Shown: positions 8,894 through 17,984, counted from the first letter of the stretch. The stretch is DNA of 64,000 bases from Streptosporangium brasiliense (GCF_030811595.1 NZ_JAUSRB010000001.1:1054001-1118000), one strand, 5' to 3'. The notes: a model not told the origin generated them from the sequence alone. A program made the numbers and translations.

Positions 8894-11185
8894 ATGCCGG
8901 ACCTCGCGTCCTTGCGGCCTGGGGATCCCGAGCAGGTGCGGGAGTACCGGCTCACCGCGCGGCTCGGTGAAGGGGGCCAGGGGACGGTGTACCTCGGCGT
9001 GGCGCCCACCGGCGCCCGCGTCGCGGTCAAGCTGCTCCGGGCCGACCTCGCCCAGGACGAGGAGGCTCTGGAACGTTTCATCCGCGAGGTCAGCACGGCT
9101 CAGCGGGTCGCGCCGTTCTGCACCGCCGCGGTCATCGACACCGGTGTCGACCAGCACCGGCCCTACATCGTCAGCGAGTACATCGACGGCCTGACGCTGG
9201 ACGCCGTCGTGGCCCAGGAGGGACCGCGCGAGGGCTCGGCCCTGCACCGCCTGGCGATCGGCACCGTGACCGCGCTCGTCGCGATCCACCAGGCCGGGAT
9301 CGTGCACCGCGACTTCAAGCCGTCCAACGTGCTGCTCGCCCCCGACGGCCCCCGGGTGATCGACTTCGGCATCGCCAAGGCGCTCGACCGGACCTCCACG
9401 CTGACCGCGATGGCGATCGGCACCCCCTCCTACATGACCCCCGAGCAGCTCGCGGGGGAGGCCGCCGGCTCGCCCGCCGACATGTTCGCCTGGGGCTGCA
9501 CGATGGTCTTCGCGGCCACCGGCGCGCCGCCGTTCGGCACCGACAGCCTGCCCGCGATCTTCAACCGGATCATGAACGTGGAGCCCGACCTGCGGGCGAT
9601 CGCCGATCCGGCGCTGCGTGATCTGGTGGGGCAGTGCCTGTCCAAGGACGCCGCCCTGCGGCCCACGGCGGGGGAGGCGCTGCTGCGGCTGCTCGGCCAC
9701 GCCGGCGGCGCGCCGGGCGTGCCGGGGCCCACCGCCCCCCGCGGGATCCTCGCCGAGGGGTCGGCCGCCGCCGCGCAGCAGACCGGCCCCGGCCCCAACG
9801 GCTACCAGCAGCCTCAGCAGACCGGCCCTGGCGGCCACCAGCAGACCGGGCCCGGCGGCTACCAGCAGACCCGCCCGGCCGGCCCCGGCGGCCATCCGCA
9901 GGCCCACCCGGCCGGACCGGGCCACCCGCAGCAGGGCGGGCCGGACCATCAGTGGCAGCGGGGGCCCGGCTACCCGCAGCAGGCGCCCCCGCCGCCCTAC
10001 GGCGGCCCCGGCCGGGGGCCCGCGGCCTACCCGGTCCCGGGCGCCCCGCCGTACCCGGGGGCGGGCCCCGCGGCCAGGCGCGGGCGCGGCGTCTGGGTCG
10101 CGGTCGGCGCGGGGCTCGCGGTCACGCTCGTCGCCGCCGTGGGGATCACCCTGACGCTGCGCGGCGGCACCACGCCCGATCCGGGGCCCTCCCCCCTGGC
10201 GGACGGCACCCGGCCGACGGCCGTCTCCGGGTCCGGGGACCCCGTCGCCACCGTCACCCCCGCCGCCACCCCGGCGGTCTCCGCCCTGCCCCAGGCCACC
10301 AGGACGGTCAAGCTCCCGGGCAGCTCGATCACGCTCCACGAGAGCGACGACGACCCGATCAAGCTGAGCTCCTACAGCCTGGACTGGGACAAGAAACTCT
10401 ACGTCCGCACCTCCGGCACCGACGGCTTCACCAAGAACGACAAGTACTTCCAGTACACGGTGAACGCCTCCGGCACCCACGCGCTGGCCACCGACAAGGT
10501 CTACGACAAGAACAACTACGCCGTCGTCTCCGTCGTCGACCGGCGGTCGGGCTCGGTGAGCAAGGTCAAGATCACCAAGGCGCCGGTCTACCCGACCCTG
10601 CCGCAGTGGTCCCCGGACGGCAGGCAGGGCCTGGTGACGCTGTACGAGGCGGCCGGCGACACCAGCAAGGAGTACGGCTACGCGGTCATCGACATCGCCA
10701 GGAAGAAGGCCAGGATCGTCCACGTGAAGGAGAAGGACGCGGGCACCTGGAGCTACTTCTGGCGAGGGGACGGCCGGGCGGTCGGCACCTGGGCGCTGAC
10801 CGGCAAGACCCAGCGCATCCGCTTCTACGACCTGCAGGGCACCGTGCTGCAGACCCTGCTGGACGTCGGCACCCCGATCACCGTGGAGGGCGACGACATC
10901 TCCCCCTCGGGCACGCTCCTCATGACGTACTGCAAGGAGACCAAGAAGGAGATCTGCGTCTGGTCCACCGCCGCCGACGCCGAGGCCCAGGTCAGGATCC
11001 CGTTCGCGACCAAGCGGCTCATCGGCTGGTACGACGACCGGCACATCGCCGGCTGGCGGCGCAAGGGCACCGGCTACGAGGCGGTAGTGATCGACTTTCA
11101 GGGGAAGGTGAAGCGGGTGCTGGCCACCAGCACCAACGCCAAGGAGTATGACAAGCAGTTCATGCGCTTCACGCGGGAGGACTGA
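8894..11185 (+). CDS. Transmembrane serine/threonine protein kinase with extracellular sensor
   Basis: 763 residues, with ATG preceded by GGAGG at a good distance. The kinase domain spans about 18-268: glycine loop GEGGQGTV (25-32), K46, the catalytic loop HRDFKPSN (D140, N145), DFG at 157-159 and 'GTPSYMTPEQL'. A 120-residue linker of Gly/Pro/Gln repeats (variants of QQTGPGG) leads to one membrane helix near 398-422. The outer C-terminal part (about 340 residues) has repeating 'W.PDG'/'YDLQG' strands like WD40/TolB-type propellers. The ligand is unknown. The HRDF variant of HRDL is common in actinobacterial kinases. The next gene starts one base after the stop, so the two are co-transcribed. 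Confidence 0.9.
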   Translation: MPDLASLRPGDPEQVREYRLTARLGEGGQGTVYLGVAPTGARVAVKLLRADLAQDEEALERFIREVSTAQRVAPFCTAAVIDTGVDQHRPYIVSEYIDGLTLDAVVAQEGPREGSALHRLAIGTVTALVAIHQAGIVHRDFKPSNVLLAPDGPRVIDFGIAKALDRTSTLTAMAIGTPSYMTPEQLAGEAAGSPADMFAWGCTMVFAATGAPPFGTDSLPAIFNRIMNVEPDLRAIADPALRDLVGQCLSKDAALRPTAGEALLRLLGHAGGAPGVPGPTAPRGILAEGSAAAAQQTGPGPNGYQQPQQTGPGGHQQTGPGGYQQTRPAGPGGHPQAHPAGPGHPQQGGPDHQWQRGPGYPQQAPPPPYGGPGRGPAAYPVPGAPPYPGAGPAARRGRGVWVAVGAGLAVTLVAAVGITLTLRGGTTPDPGPSPLADGTRPTAVSGSGDPVATVTPAATPAVSALPQATRTVKLPGSSITLHESDDDPIKLSSYSLDWDKKLYVRTSGTDGFTKNDKYFQYTVNASGTHALATDKVYDKNNYAVVSVVDRRSGSVSKVKITKAPVYPTLPQWSPDGRQGLVTLYEAAGDTSKEYGYAVIDIARKKARIVHVKEKDAGTWSYFWRGDGRAVGTWALTGKTQRIRFYDLQGTVLQTLLDVGTPITVEGDDISPSGTLLMTYCKETKKEICVWSTAADAEAQVRIPFATKRLIGWYDDRHIAGWRRKGTGYEAVVIDFQGKVKRVLATSTNAKEYDKQFMRFTRED

Positions 11186-11186
11186 G

Positions 11187-11939
11187 TTGAGGGACTGGAC
11201 CCACGCCGAGCACGCCGAGGCCACCGGCCGGGAGATCACCCGGATGGCGGAGGTCTTGCGGGACCGTGACATGTCCACCCCGGTGCCCACCTGCCCGGGC
11301 TGGGACCTGGCCGCGCTCACCGCCCACACCGGCGGCGTGCACCGGTGGGCCGCCGCGATGGTGCGCGACCTGGCCGAGCGGCGCTACGACCGCGACAGGA
11401 TGGAGCTGGGCCTGCCCGCCGACCCCGGCGGCTACGCCGCCTGGCTGGGGGAGGGGGCCGGCTCCCTGCCCGAGGCGCTGCTGTCCCGGGAGCCGCAGGC
11501 GCCGATGTGGGCCTGGGGCGGCGACCGGCACGTGCGGTTCTGGTCGCGGCGCCAGCTCCACGAGACCGTGGTGCACCGGGTGGACGCCGAGCTCGCGCTG
11601 GGCCTGCCGGTCTCGGTCGACGAGGACGTGGCCGCCGACGGGGTCGAGGAGTTCTTCGACATCCTGCCGTACGCGCGCTGGAGCCCCGGCGTGGCCGAGC
11701 TGAGGGGGGCGGGCGAGACGATCTCCCTGCAGGCCGACACCGGCGCCGGATGGGTGGTCACCGTCGATCCCGACCGCTTCCACCACGCGCGCTCCCTCCG
11801 GCCGGGGACCGTGACCGTCCGCGCCGCCACCGCGGCGGACCTGCTGCAGGTCGTGTGGGGGCGGCGCAGCCCCCAGGACTACGGCGTCGAGGGCGACGCC
11901 GGGCTGCTCGGCTGGTGGCTGGAGCGCGCCGTGATCTGA
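11187..11939 (+). CDS. Maleylpyruvate isomerase family mycothiol-dependent enzyme
   Basis: 250 residues from a TTG start; GGAGG lies 6 bases upstream and the preceding kinase gene ends one base before. The DinB-like four-helix N-terminal domain carries the signature 'PTCPGWDLAALTAHTGGVHRWAA'. A second metal-histidine region reads 'RQLHETVVHRVDAELA'. The C-terminal part is an MDMPI-type domain. Members use mycothiol as a thiol cofactor (maleylpyruvate isomerase being the prototype); for most, including this one, the substrate is unknown. Co-transcription with the kinase is likely. Confidence 0.85.
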   Translation: MRDWTHAEHAEATGREITRMAEVLRDRDMSTPVPTCPGWDLAALTAHTGGVHRWAAAMVRDLAERRYDRDRMELGLPADPGGYAAWLGEGAGSLPEALLSREPQAPMWAWGGDRHVRFWSRRQLHETVVHRVDAELALGLPVSVDEDVAADGVEEFFDILPYARWSPGVAELRGAGETISLQADTGAGWVVTVDPDRFHHARSLRPGTVTVRAATAADLLQVVWGRRSPQDYGVEGDAGLLGWWLERAVI

Positions 11940-12025
11940 GGCGCACGGCGATCGGAGGTTCAAGACATGACAGGGCACCCCGGTGGCTCCCCGCAGCCGC
12001 CCCCGCCCCGTGGTGCCATGAGCCT

Positions 12026-12772
12026 ATGATCAAGATGTCTCACGCCGCGGCCGCCGCCGCGCTCGTCACCATGGGCATGCTCGGCGGGACCGCGTCCGCC
12101 GATTCCGGTCCCGCCTCCGGACACGACTCCGGCTCCGATCTCGCGAGGGTGACAGTGGACGACAGACAGTCTCGGATCACGGTCGGCGGGGAGGGCAGCC
12201 TGGCCTCCGCCCCCGACGTCATGCGCCTGAACGCCGGCGTCGAGGTGCGCCGCGCCACCGCGGGTGAGGCGTTCGCCGCCGCGCGCGAGGCCGCCGCCAG
12301 GCTGACGAATGCCCTGCTCAAGGCGGGGATCGAGGCCAAGGACCTGCGGACCGACGAGCTGTCGCTCGGCCCGGAGTACGACGACTATCCCAAGGTCTCC
12401 GGCTACCGGGCGGCGCAGGGCGTCGAGGCCGTGGTGCGCGACATCGAGGCCGCCGACAAGGTGATCGACGCGGCTGCCGGGGTCGGCGAGGACGCCCGCC
12501 TGAATGGCGTCTCCTTCGAGGTGTCCAACACCCGCAAGATCCTCAAGGCCGCCCGCGAGGCCGCGTTCAAGGACGCCGCCGCCCGTGCCGAGCAGTACGC
12601 CAGGCTGGCCGGCCGCGAGCTGGGCCGGATCCTGTCGATCGACGAGGAAACTGTCACCCCGCCCCCGCCGGTCACGTTCGGGGGCGCCATGCTCGCCGAC
12701 AAGGCCGCCTCCGTCAGCCCCGGGCAGCAGAGCGTCTCGGTCCGCGTCCGGGTGGTCTACGAGCTGCGGTGA
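12026..12772 (+). CDS. SIMPL (DUF541) domain secreted protein
   Basis: 248 residues. An N-terminal signal peptide (MIKMSHAAAAAALVTMGMLG...ASA) is followed by an Asp/Ser-rich stretch and a SIMPL domain: 'ITVGGEGSLASAPDVMRLNAGVE' opening, an Ala-rich helix, 'DLRTDELSLGPEYDDY..VSGYRA' and a final 'SVSVRVRVVYELR' strand. SIMPL/YggE-type periplasmic proteins have been linked to oxidative-stress tolerance and to channel-like oligomers; the role here is unknown. The start at 12026 keeps the whole signal peptide, with M4 (12035) as an alternative. It converges with nadA, with a strong hairpin between. Confidence 0.85.
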   Translation: MIKMSHAAAAAALVTMGMLGGTASADSGPASGHDSGSDLARVTVDDRQSRITVGGEGSLASAPDVMRLNAGVEVRRATAGEAFAAAREAAARLTNALLKAGIEAKDLRTDELSLGPEYDDYPKVSGYRAAQGVEAVVRDIEAADKVIDAAAGVGEDARLNGVSFEVSNTRKILKAAREAAFKDAAARAEQYARLAGRELGRILSIDEETVTPPPPVTFGGAMLADKAASVSPGQQSVSVRVRVVYELR

Positions 12773-12789
12773 CCCGGGGCGCCCGGGGC

Positions 12790-12820
12790 GGGCCCCGGCG
12801 CTCGCAGCGCGCCGGGGCCC
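12790..12820. terminator. Bidirectional hairpin between SIMPL gene and nadA
   Basis: GGGCCCCGGCGC (12790-12801) and GCGCCGGGGCCC (12809-12820) form a perfect 12-bp stem with a 7-base loop. It sits between the convergent SIMPL gene and nadA. It has no T-tract, so termination would depend on stem strength alone. Confidence 0.55.
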
Positions 12821-12854
12821 ACCCCGGGACCGGCCCCAGGCCGCCGGGGCCGGC

Positions 12855-14015
12855 TCAGGGGAGGGCCAGCATCCGGTCCAGGGCCACCTTGGCCCAGTGG
12901 GTGGTGTCCTCGTCCACGGTGATCTGGTTGACGACCTGGCCGGCCGCCAGCGACTCCAGCGCCCACACCAGGTGCGGCAGGTCGATCCGGTTCATCGTCG
13001 AGCAGTAGCAGACGGTCCGGTCCAGGAACGTCACGTTCTTGTCGGGGAACATCTGCCCGAGCCGCTTGACCAGGTTCAGCTCGGTGCCCACCGCCCACGA
13101 CGACCCCGCCGGAGCCTCTTCGAGCTTCTTGATGATGTATTCGGTCGAGCCGACGTGGTCGGCCTTGGTGACCACCTCGTGCCGGCACTCGGGGTGCACC
13201 AGCACGTTGACGCCGGGGATCCGCTCGCGGACGTCGTCCACGCACTCGGCGGTGAAGCGGCCGTGCACCGAGCAGTGACCCTTCCACAGGATCATCTTGG
13301 CGTCGGCGAGCTGCTGGGCGGTCAGCCCACCGTTGGGCCGGTGCGGGTTGTAGACGACGCAGTCGTCCAGGGACAGGCCCATCTCCAGCACCGCGGTGTT
13401 GCGCCCCAGGTGCTGGTCGGGCAGGAAGAGCACCTTCTCGCCGCGGGAGAAGGCCCAGTCGAGGGCGCGCCTGGCGTTGGAGGAGGTGCACACGGCGCCG
13501 CCGTTGCGGCCGCAGAACGCCTTGATGTCGGCGCTGGAGTTCATGTAGGTGACCGGGACGGTGACACCGGCGATCCCGGCGTCCTCCAGCGCCTCCCAGC
13601 ACTCCTCGACCTGGTCGAAGGTGGCCATGTCGGCCATCGAGCACCCGGCCGCGAGGTCGGGCAGCACGACTTTCTGCGAGTCGCCGGTGAGGATGTCGGC
13701 CGACTCGGCCATGAAGTGCACGCCGCAGAAGACGATGTACTCGGCGTCCGGCCGGGCCGCCGCCTCCCGGGCGAGCTTGAAGGAGTCGCCGGTCACGTCG
13801 GCGAACTGGATGACCTCGTCACGCTGGTAGTGGTGGCCCAGCACGAAGACCCGGTCGCCGAGGGCGGCCTTGGCCCGCCTGGCGCGCTCCACGAGCGCTG
13901 GATCGGAGGCCGACGGCAACTCGCCGGGACAGTCGACACCGCGTTCACTGTGCGGATCGGTCCCCCGGCCGAGGACGAAGAGCGGAAGCCCGGTCTCGGT
14001 GGTCGTCACGGCCAC
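12855..14015 (-). CDS. nadA: Quinolinate synthase NadA
   Basis: 386 residues of a [4Fe-4S] quinolinate synthase, which condenses iminoaspartate with dihydroxyacetone phosphate in de novo NAD synthesis. Three repeated sub-domains are visible. Typical motifs are 'VLGHHYQRDEVIQFAD', 'YIVFCGVHFMAESADIL', 'CSMADM', 'YMNSSADIKAF', 'VHPECRHEV' and the terminal 'CYCSTMNRIDL' that supplies a cluster cysteine. The length matches actinobacterial NadA. nadB and nadC are not in the window. The nearby ErpA-type carrier and cysteine desulfurase could supply its cluster. Confidence 0.95.
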   Translation of the reverse strand: MAVTTTETGLPLFVLGRGTDPHSERGVDCPGELPSASDPALVERARRAKAALGDRVFVLGHHYQRDEVIQFADVTGDSFKLAREAAARPDAEYIVFCGVHFMAESADILTGDSQKVVLPDLAAGCSMADMATFDQVEECWEALEDAGIAGVTVPVTYMNSSADIKAFCGRNGGAVCTSSNARRALDWAFSRGEKVLFLPDQHLGRNTAVLEMGLSLDDCVVYNPHRPNGGLTAQQLADAKMILWKGHCSVHGRFTAECVDDVRERIPGVNVLVHPECRHEVVTKADHVGSTEYIIKKLEEAPAGSSWAVGTELNLVKRLGQMFPDKNVTFLDRTVCYCSTMNRIDLPHLVWALESLAAGQVVNQITVDEDTTHWAKVALDRMLALP

Positions 14016-14202
14016 ACCCCCTTATCGTCGAACTGACGACTAATGATGACACACGGCGGAGGGGGCTTTATTCCGGGGTGAGGGGGTAGTTCCGGACGGA
14101 GGAATGTGTAGCTGCCAGTGGGTGTTGGTAGCGTCTAAGAAGGACGTCAGAAACAGACAGCCGTTCCGACCGGACGGTTGACGCAGACGCGGGAGTCACC
14201 AC

Positions 14203-14556
14203 ATGTCGGTTGAGAGCAGTGAGACCACGGCGCAGGGCCTGATCCTTAGTGACGCGGCCGCCGCCAAGGTCAAGAGCCTGCTGGAGCAGCAGGGCGAGGA
14301 AGGTCTCCAGCTGCGCGTGGCCGTGCAGCCCGGCGGCTGTTCGGGCCTCCGCTACCAGCTCTTCTTCGACGATCGTTCGATGGACGGCGACATCGTCACG
14401 GACTTCAACGGTGTCAGCGTGGTCACCGACCGGATGAGCGCCCCCTATCTGGTGGGTGCCACGGTCGACTTCGTCGACACGATCGAGAAGCAGGGCTTCA
14501 CGATCGACAACCCGAACGCCACGGGCTCCTGCGCCTGCGGCGACTCGTTCAACTAG
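14203..14556 (+). CDS. erpA: Iron-sulfur cluster insertion protein ErpA (HesB/IscA family)
   Basis: 117 residues of an A-type Fe-S carrier. The three cluster-binding cysteines are C46 (QPGGCSG), C110 and C112 (GSCACGDSF). The N-terminus 'LILSDAAAAKVKSLLEQQ' and 'DPNATGSCACG'-like end are standard. It delivers Fe-S clusters to client enzymes such as NadA or respiratory proteins. GGGAG lies before the ATG. It is divergent from nadA and is followed by a hairpin terminator. The symbol follows common actinobacterial annotation; IscA-like is equally possible. Confidence 0.9.
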   Translation: MSVESSETTAQGLILSDAAAAKVKSLLEQQGEEGLQLRVAVQPGGCSGLRYQLFFDDRSMDGDIVTDFNGVSVVTDRMSAPYLVGATVDFVDTIEKQGFTIDNPNATGSCACGDSFN

Positions 14557-14575
14557 GCGGAAGAACCGCGCGGTG

Positions 14576-14616
14576 GCCCCGCTGAGGTGAGACATCCATC
14601 ACCTTGCGGGGCTTTC
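14576..14616 (+). terminator. Terminator after erpA
   Basis: GCCCCGC (14576-14582) pairs with GCGGGGC (14606-14612). An inner AGGTGA/TCACCT stem reinforces the hairpin, and TTTC follows. It separates erpA from the adenosine kinase gene. Confidence 0.6.
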
Positions 14617-14729
14617 GCGCGTCTACGGGGTCTCGTAGGGGCCGTCGCGCGTGTGCGGGGTCGCGTATTCTTGCGGGGTTTCAATGCTCACCCCTTCCCT
14701 TAGATGCTGACAACGAGGAGAAAGATCCC

Positions 14730-15716
14730 GTGCGCATCGCCGTCACCGGCTCAATCGCGACCGACCACCTGATGACCTTCCCGGGTCGCTTCGGCGACCA
14801 GCTCGTCGCCGACCAGCTCGACCGGGTGTCCCTGTCGTTCCTCGTCGACGACCTGCAGATCCGCCGCGGCGGCTGCGCGGCCAACATCGCCTTCGGCATG
14901 GGCTGCCTGGGGCTGGACCCCGTCCTGGTCGGTGCCGTCGGCGCTGACTTCGCCGACTACCGTTCCTGGCTGGAGCGGCACGGCGTCGACTGCGAGTCGG
15001 TATACGTCTCCGAGCTCCACCACACCGCCCGCTTCCTGTGCACCACCGACGATGATCACAACCAGATCGCGTCGTTCTACACCGGTGCGATGGCCGAGGC
15101 CCGGCTGATCGAGCTCGGCCCGATCGCCCAGCGGCTCGGCGGCCTGGACCTGGTGCTGGTCAGCCCCAACGACCCCGACGCGATGCTCCGGCACACCGAC
15201 GAGGCCCGCCAGCGGGGCATCCCGTTCGCGGCCGACCCCTCGCAGCAGCTGGCCCGCATGCCCAGCGACCAGATCCGCCAGCTGGTCGACGGCGCCGCCT
15301 ACCTGTTCGGCAACGACTACGAGAAGGGTCTGATCGAGCAGAAGACCGGCTGGTCCGACGAGGAGATCCTCGACCGGGTCGGCGTCCGCGTCACCACGCT
15401 GGGTCCCAAGGGCGTGGTGATCGGCCGCAAGGGCGAGCCGTCCCTGCACGTCCCCCCGGCTCCCGAGCTCGGCAAGGCCGACCCCACCGGTGTGGGCGAC
15501 GCCTTCCGCTCCGGCTTCCTGGCCGCCCTGGCCTGGGGGCTGTCCCTGGAGCGCTGCGGCCAGGTGGGCAACCTCACCGCCACCCACGTCCTGGAGCGCG
15601 TCGGCGGCCAGGAGTACGAACTGGGGCAGCAGGTCTTCCTGGAGCGCTTCGCCGCCGCCTACGGCGCCGAGGCCGCCGCCGAGGTGGCCCGGTCCGTGAA
15701 GTGCCACTACGCCTGA
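14730..15716 (+). CDS. adoK: Adenosine kinase (PfkB/ribokinase family, AdoK-like)
   Basis: 328 residues from GTG, with GAGGAG just upstream. The protein follows the mycobacterial adenosine kinase (Rv2202c-type) pattern closely: 'IAVTGSIATDHLMTFPGRF', 'LSFLVDDLQIRRGG', 'ASFYTGAMAEAR', 'FAADPSQQLAR' and 'YLFGNDYE'. The PfkB signature 'DPTGVGDAFRSGFL' carries the catalytic Asp near residue 257. It would phosphorylate adenosine to AMP in purine salvage. Other sugar-kinase specificities in this family cannot be excluded from sequence alone. Confidence 0.85.
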   Translation: MRIAVTGSIATDHLMTFPGRFGDQLVADQLDRVSLSFLVDDLQIRRGGCAANIAFGMGCLGLDPVLVGAVGADFADYRSWLERHGVDCESVYVSELHHTARFLCTTDDDHNQIASFYTGAMAEARLIELGPIAQRLGGLDLVLVSPNDPDAMLRHTDEARQRGIPFAADPSQQLARMPSDQIRQLVDGAAYLFGNDYEKGLIEQKTGWSDEEILDRVGVRVTTLGPKGVVIGRKGEPSLHVPPAPELGKADPTGVGDAFRSGFLAALAWGLSLERCGQVGNLTATHVLERVGGQEYELGQQVFLERFAAAYGAEAAAEVARSVKCHYA

Positions 15717-15779
15717 GCGGCCCGGCCACGGCGGAGCCGGCGGGCGGCCACCGGCCGCTCACCGGCTCCACCACGGGCC

Positions 15780-15944
15780 GTGTTCCAGTCTCCTGGCGGC
15801 GCCGCCCGTCATGAGGTCCGTGCCGCCGGGGGATGTGTTCCCGCCCCTGGTGGCGCTGCCCGTCGTGAGGCCCGTGCCACCCGCGGGCCGTGTTCCCGCC
15901 CCTGGGTGGCCTCGTCCGTCATGAGGTCCGTGCCGCCGGGGCCG
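15780..15944. repeat. Three tandem copies of a 55-bp repeat
   Basis: Units begin with GTGTTCC at 15780, 15835 and 15890, an exact 55-bp period, and each contains a version of CGTC(A/G)TGAGG(T/C)CCGTGCC(G/A)CC. The copies differ by several substitutions. The block fills most of the gap between adoK and the CBS gene. No ORF runs through it convincingly. A hairpin-prone GGAGCCGG...CCGGCTCC lies just before it. Confidence 0.8.
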
Positions 15945-15983
15945 GAGCGCCCGGGGCCAGGCGGGCCCCGGGCGGTGCGGGGG

Positions 15984-16406
15984 TCAGGCCCCCGTGTAGA
16001 TGTGATGGACGAAGTCGGCGAGCTGGTCGTCCGGAAGATGTCTGGCCAGATCAGCCTCGCTGATCATCCCGACGATACGGTTGTTCTCGATCACCGGGAG
16101 CCGCCTGATCTGGTGCTCCTCCATCTTGGACAGGACTTCCCCGACGGTGGCGTGCGCGGGTACCCAGACCAGGCCGGCGGCCATCTCCCCGGCGGTCACC
16201 CTCGACGGGTCCTTGCCCGCGGCCACGCACTTGACCACGATGTCACGGTCGGTGATGATCCCCTTGAGCCGGTCGTCGCTGCCGCAGACCGGCAGCGCGC
16301 CGACGTTCATCTCCCGCATCATCTGCGCGGCGCGGTCGAGCGTCTCGTGCGCCTCCACGCAGCGGGCCCCCGGGCTCATGAGGTCCTTGGCGGTCTCTCC
16401 GCTCAT
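15984..16406 (-). CDS. CBS domain-containing protein
   Basis: 140 residues made only of two CBS motifs (about 8-60 and 75-135), with the typical 'MREMNVGALPVCGSDDRLKGIITDRDI' and 'IRRLPVIENNRIVGMISEADLA' blocks. Stand-alone CBS pairs bind adenine nucleotides (AMP, ATP, SAM) and act as energy or redox sensors. The partner is unknown. A GGGGGG ribosome-binding site precedes the ATG. It lies downstream of tusA on the same strand with a gap of about 60 bases. Confidence 0.88.
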   Translation of the reverse strand: MSGETAKDLMSPGARCVEAHETLDRAAQMMREMNVGALPVCGSDDRLKGIITDRDIVVKCVAAGKDPSRVTAGEMAAGLVWVPAHATVGEVLSKMEEHQIRRLPVIENNRIVGMISEADLARHLPDDQLADFVHHIYTGA

Positions 16407-16463
16407 TGTTCCCCCCGAAACGTGTGCTGGGCTTTCAGGGGGTCCTACCCGTTTCCCGGCGGG

Positions 16464-16733
16464 TCAGTAGTTGCGCCGCACATGGATGGCCCAGCCGCCG
16501 CCGGGCAGCTCGTAGCTGGCCACGTGGTGGTGGGACTTCAGCCGGCACCAGGCCGGGATGTCGGTGAAGGCCGCGGGGTCGTCGGCGAGGACCGAGACGA
16601 TCCCGTTGCGCGGGACGTGGTTGATCTGCTCGGCGAGCATGATGATGGGGATCGGGCACTTCTTGCCCAGCGCGTCGATGGTCAGCGCCGGAGGCTGGGT
16701 GGATCCCTCCGTGGCGGTCTGCCTGGACGTCAT
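16464..16733 (-). CDS. TusA-family sulfurtransferase
   Basis: 89 residues with the SirA/TusA fold signature 'IDALGKKCPIPIIMLAEQI', where C26 is the sulfur-carrying cysteine. It lies directly downstream of the cysteine desulfurase on the same strand (25-base gap), so it likely accepts persulfide sulfur from that enzyme. The final target (tRNA thiolation, molybdenum cofactor or other) is not shown by the sequence. Confidence 0.85.
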   Translation of the reverse strand: MTSRQTATEGSTQPPALTIDALGKKCPIPIIMLAEQINHVPRNGIVSVLADDPAAFTDIPAWCRLKSHHHVASYELPGGGWAIHVRRNY

Positions 16734-16758
16734 GAAACCTTCACTCCCCGAATGTCGA

Positions 16759-17895
16759 TCACAGCCTTACGCCCGCCTCCTCGCGGATCCTCTTCACCAT
16801 GTCCGGCAGGACGGCGAGGAAGCGGTCGACGTCCGCCGCGGATGCGCCCTGAGGCAGCGATACCCGGACGTTCCCGTGGGTAAGCACGCCCATGGCCTCC
16901 AAAACGTGTGATGGACGAAGCGTACTCGCCGTGCAGGAACTACCGGACGATATGGCGAATCCCGCCTTATCTAGTTCTGTCAACAATGCCTCACCTTCTA
17001 CGTAAAGACACGAAAAGGTGACAATATGCGGGGCCCGTGCGACGGGATCGCCGATGACCTCGACGTCGGGGACGAGCCGGGGCACCTCGGTCCTGATCCG
17101 GTCCACGAGCGCCGAGAGCCGGGCCGACTCCTGCGCCGACTCGGCCGCCGTCGCGCGCAGCGCGGCGGCCGCCGCGACGATCGCCGGCACGTTCTCGAAG
17201 CCGGGGACCCGGCGGCGCTCCCGCTCGTCCTCGGGGAGCGGGCTGCGCCACCGGGTGCCCTTGCGGACCACCAGCACGCCGACCCCCGCGGGGCCGCCCC
17301 ACTTGTGCGCGCTGGCCGTCAGCACCGACCAGCCCCGCGGCGGCGGCATCCGGCCCACGGACTGCGCCGCGTCCACCAGCAGCGGCACGCCGGCCTCGGC
17401 GCACAGGGCCGCCGCCTCGGCGACCGGCTGGACCGTGCCGACCTCGTGGTTGGCGCTCTGCAGGCAGGCCAGGGCCGTGCCGTCGGCCCGCACCGCCTCG
17501 CCGAAGGCCGTCAGGTCCACCGCGCCGGTGCGGCCGACGCCGACCGTCTCGACCGAGCCGCCGTCGCGTTCGTGGACACCGGCGGCGTGCAGCACACTGG
17601 AGTGCTCCACCGCCGAGGTCACCAGGCGGCGCCCGGCGCGGCGCCGTCCGTGCAGGGTGCCGAGCACGCCCAGGTGCACCGCCTGGGTGCCGGAGGTGGT
17701 GAAGGAGACCTCGTCGGGCCGGGCGCCGAGCGCTTCGGCGACCTCGGTGCGCGCCTGTTCCAGTAACATGCTTGCCCGGCGGGCGGGACCGTACAGTCTC
17801 GCCGGATCGGCCCAGCCGACGTCGAGCGCCGCGATCAGGGCCTCGCGTGCCTGAGGGTGCAGCGGCTCGGTGGAGGCCGCGTCGAAGTACGCCAC
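16759..17895 (-). CDS. Cysteine desulfurase (class V aminotransferase)
   Basis: 378 residues starting GTG (MAYFDAASTEPLHPQAREAL), typical of actinobacterial NifS/IscS-like enzymes. The PLP lysine is K198 in 'SAHKWGGP'; 'VEHSSVLHA' and 'LVDAAQSVGR' are also present. The active-site cysteine lies in 'SSGSSCTASTLRPSHVL'. It releases sulfur from cysteine as a protein-bound persulfide for Fe-S cluster or thio-cofactor synthesis. It is operonic with tusA and divergent from ctaC. It could supply sulfur for nearby Fe-S proteins (Rieske QcrA, NadA, ErpA), which is inference. Confidence 0.9.
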   Translation of the reverse strand: MAYFDAASTEPLHPQAREALIAALDVGWADPARLYGPARRASMLLEQARTEVAEALGARPDEVSFTTSGTQAVHLGVLGTLHGRRRAGRRLVTSAVEHSSVLHAAGVHERDGGSVETVGVGRTGAVDLTAFGEAVRADGTALACLQSANHEVGTVQPVAEAAALCAEAGVPLLVDAAQSVGRMPPPRGWSVLTASAHKWGGPAGVGVLVVRKGTRWRSPLPEDERERRRVPGFENVPAIVAAAAALRATAAESAQESARLSALVDRIRTEVPRLVPDVEVIGDPVARAPHIVTFSCLYVEGEALLTELDKAGFAISSGSSCTASTLRPSHVLEAMGVLTHGNVRVSLPQGASAADVDRFLAVLPDMVKRIREEAGVRL

Positions 17896-17984
17896 GCCTC
17901 AATCGTCGCATCACGCGCGGCGCAATCGGGGGCTGCGCGGGGGGGCGGGGGTGGTCCGCGCTAATGTGTCCCCCAGCGTAAAGC

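Noticed and set aside
12025-12034. TATGAT as a leaderless -10 for the SIMPL gene (M at 12035)
   Set aside because: Only four bases separate it from the ATG, too few, and starting there shortens the signal peptide; ATG 12026 kept.
15780-15944. 55-bp repeats as a CRISPR array
   Set aside because: Only three units, no constant repeat with unique spacers of equal size, and no cas genes in the window.
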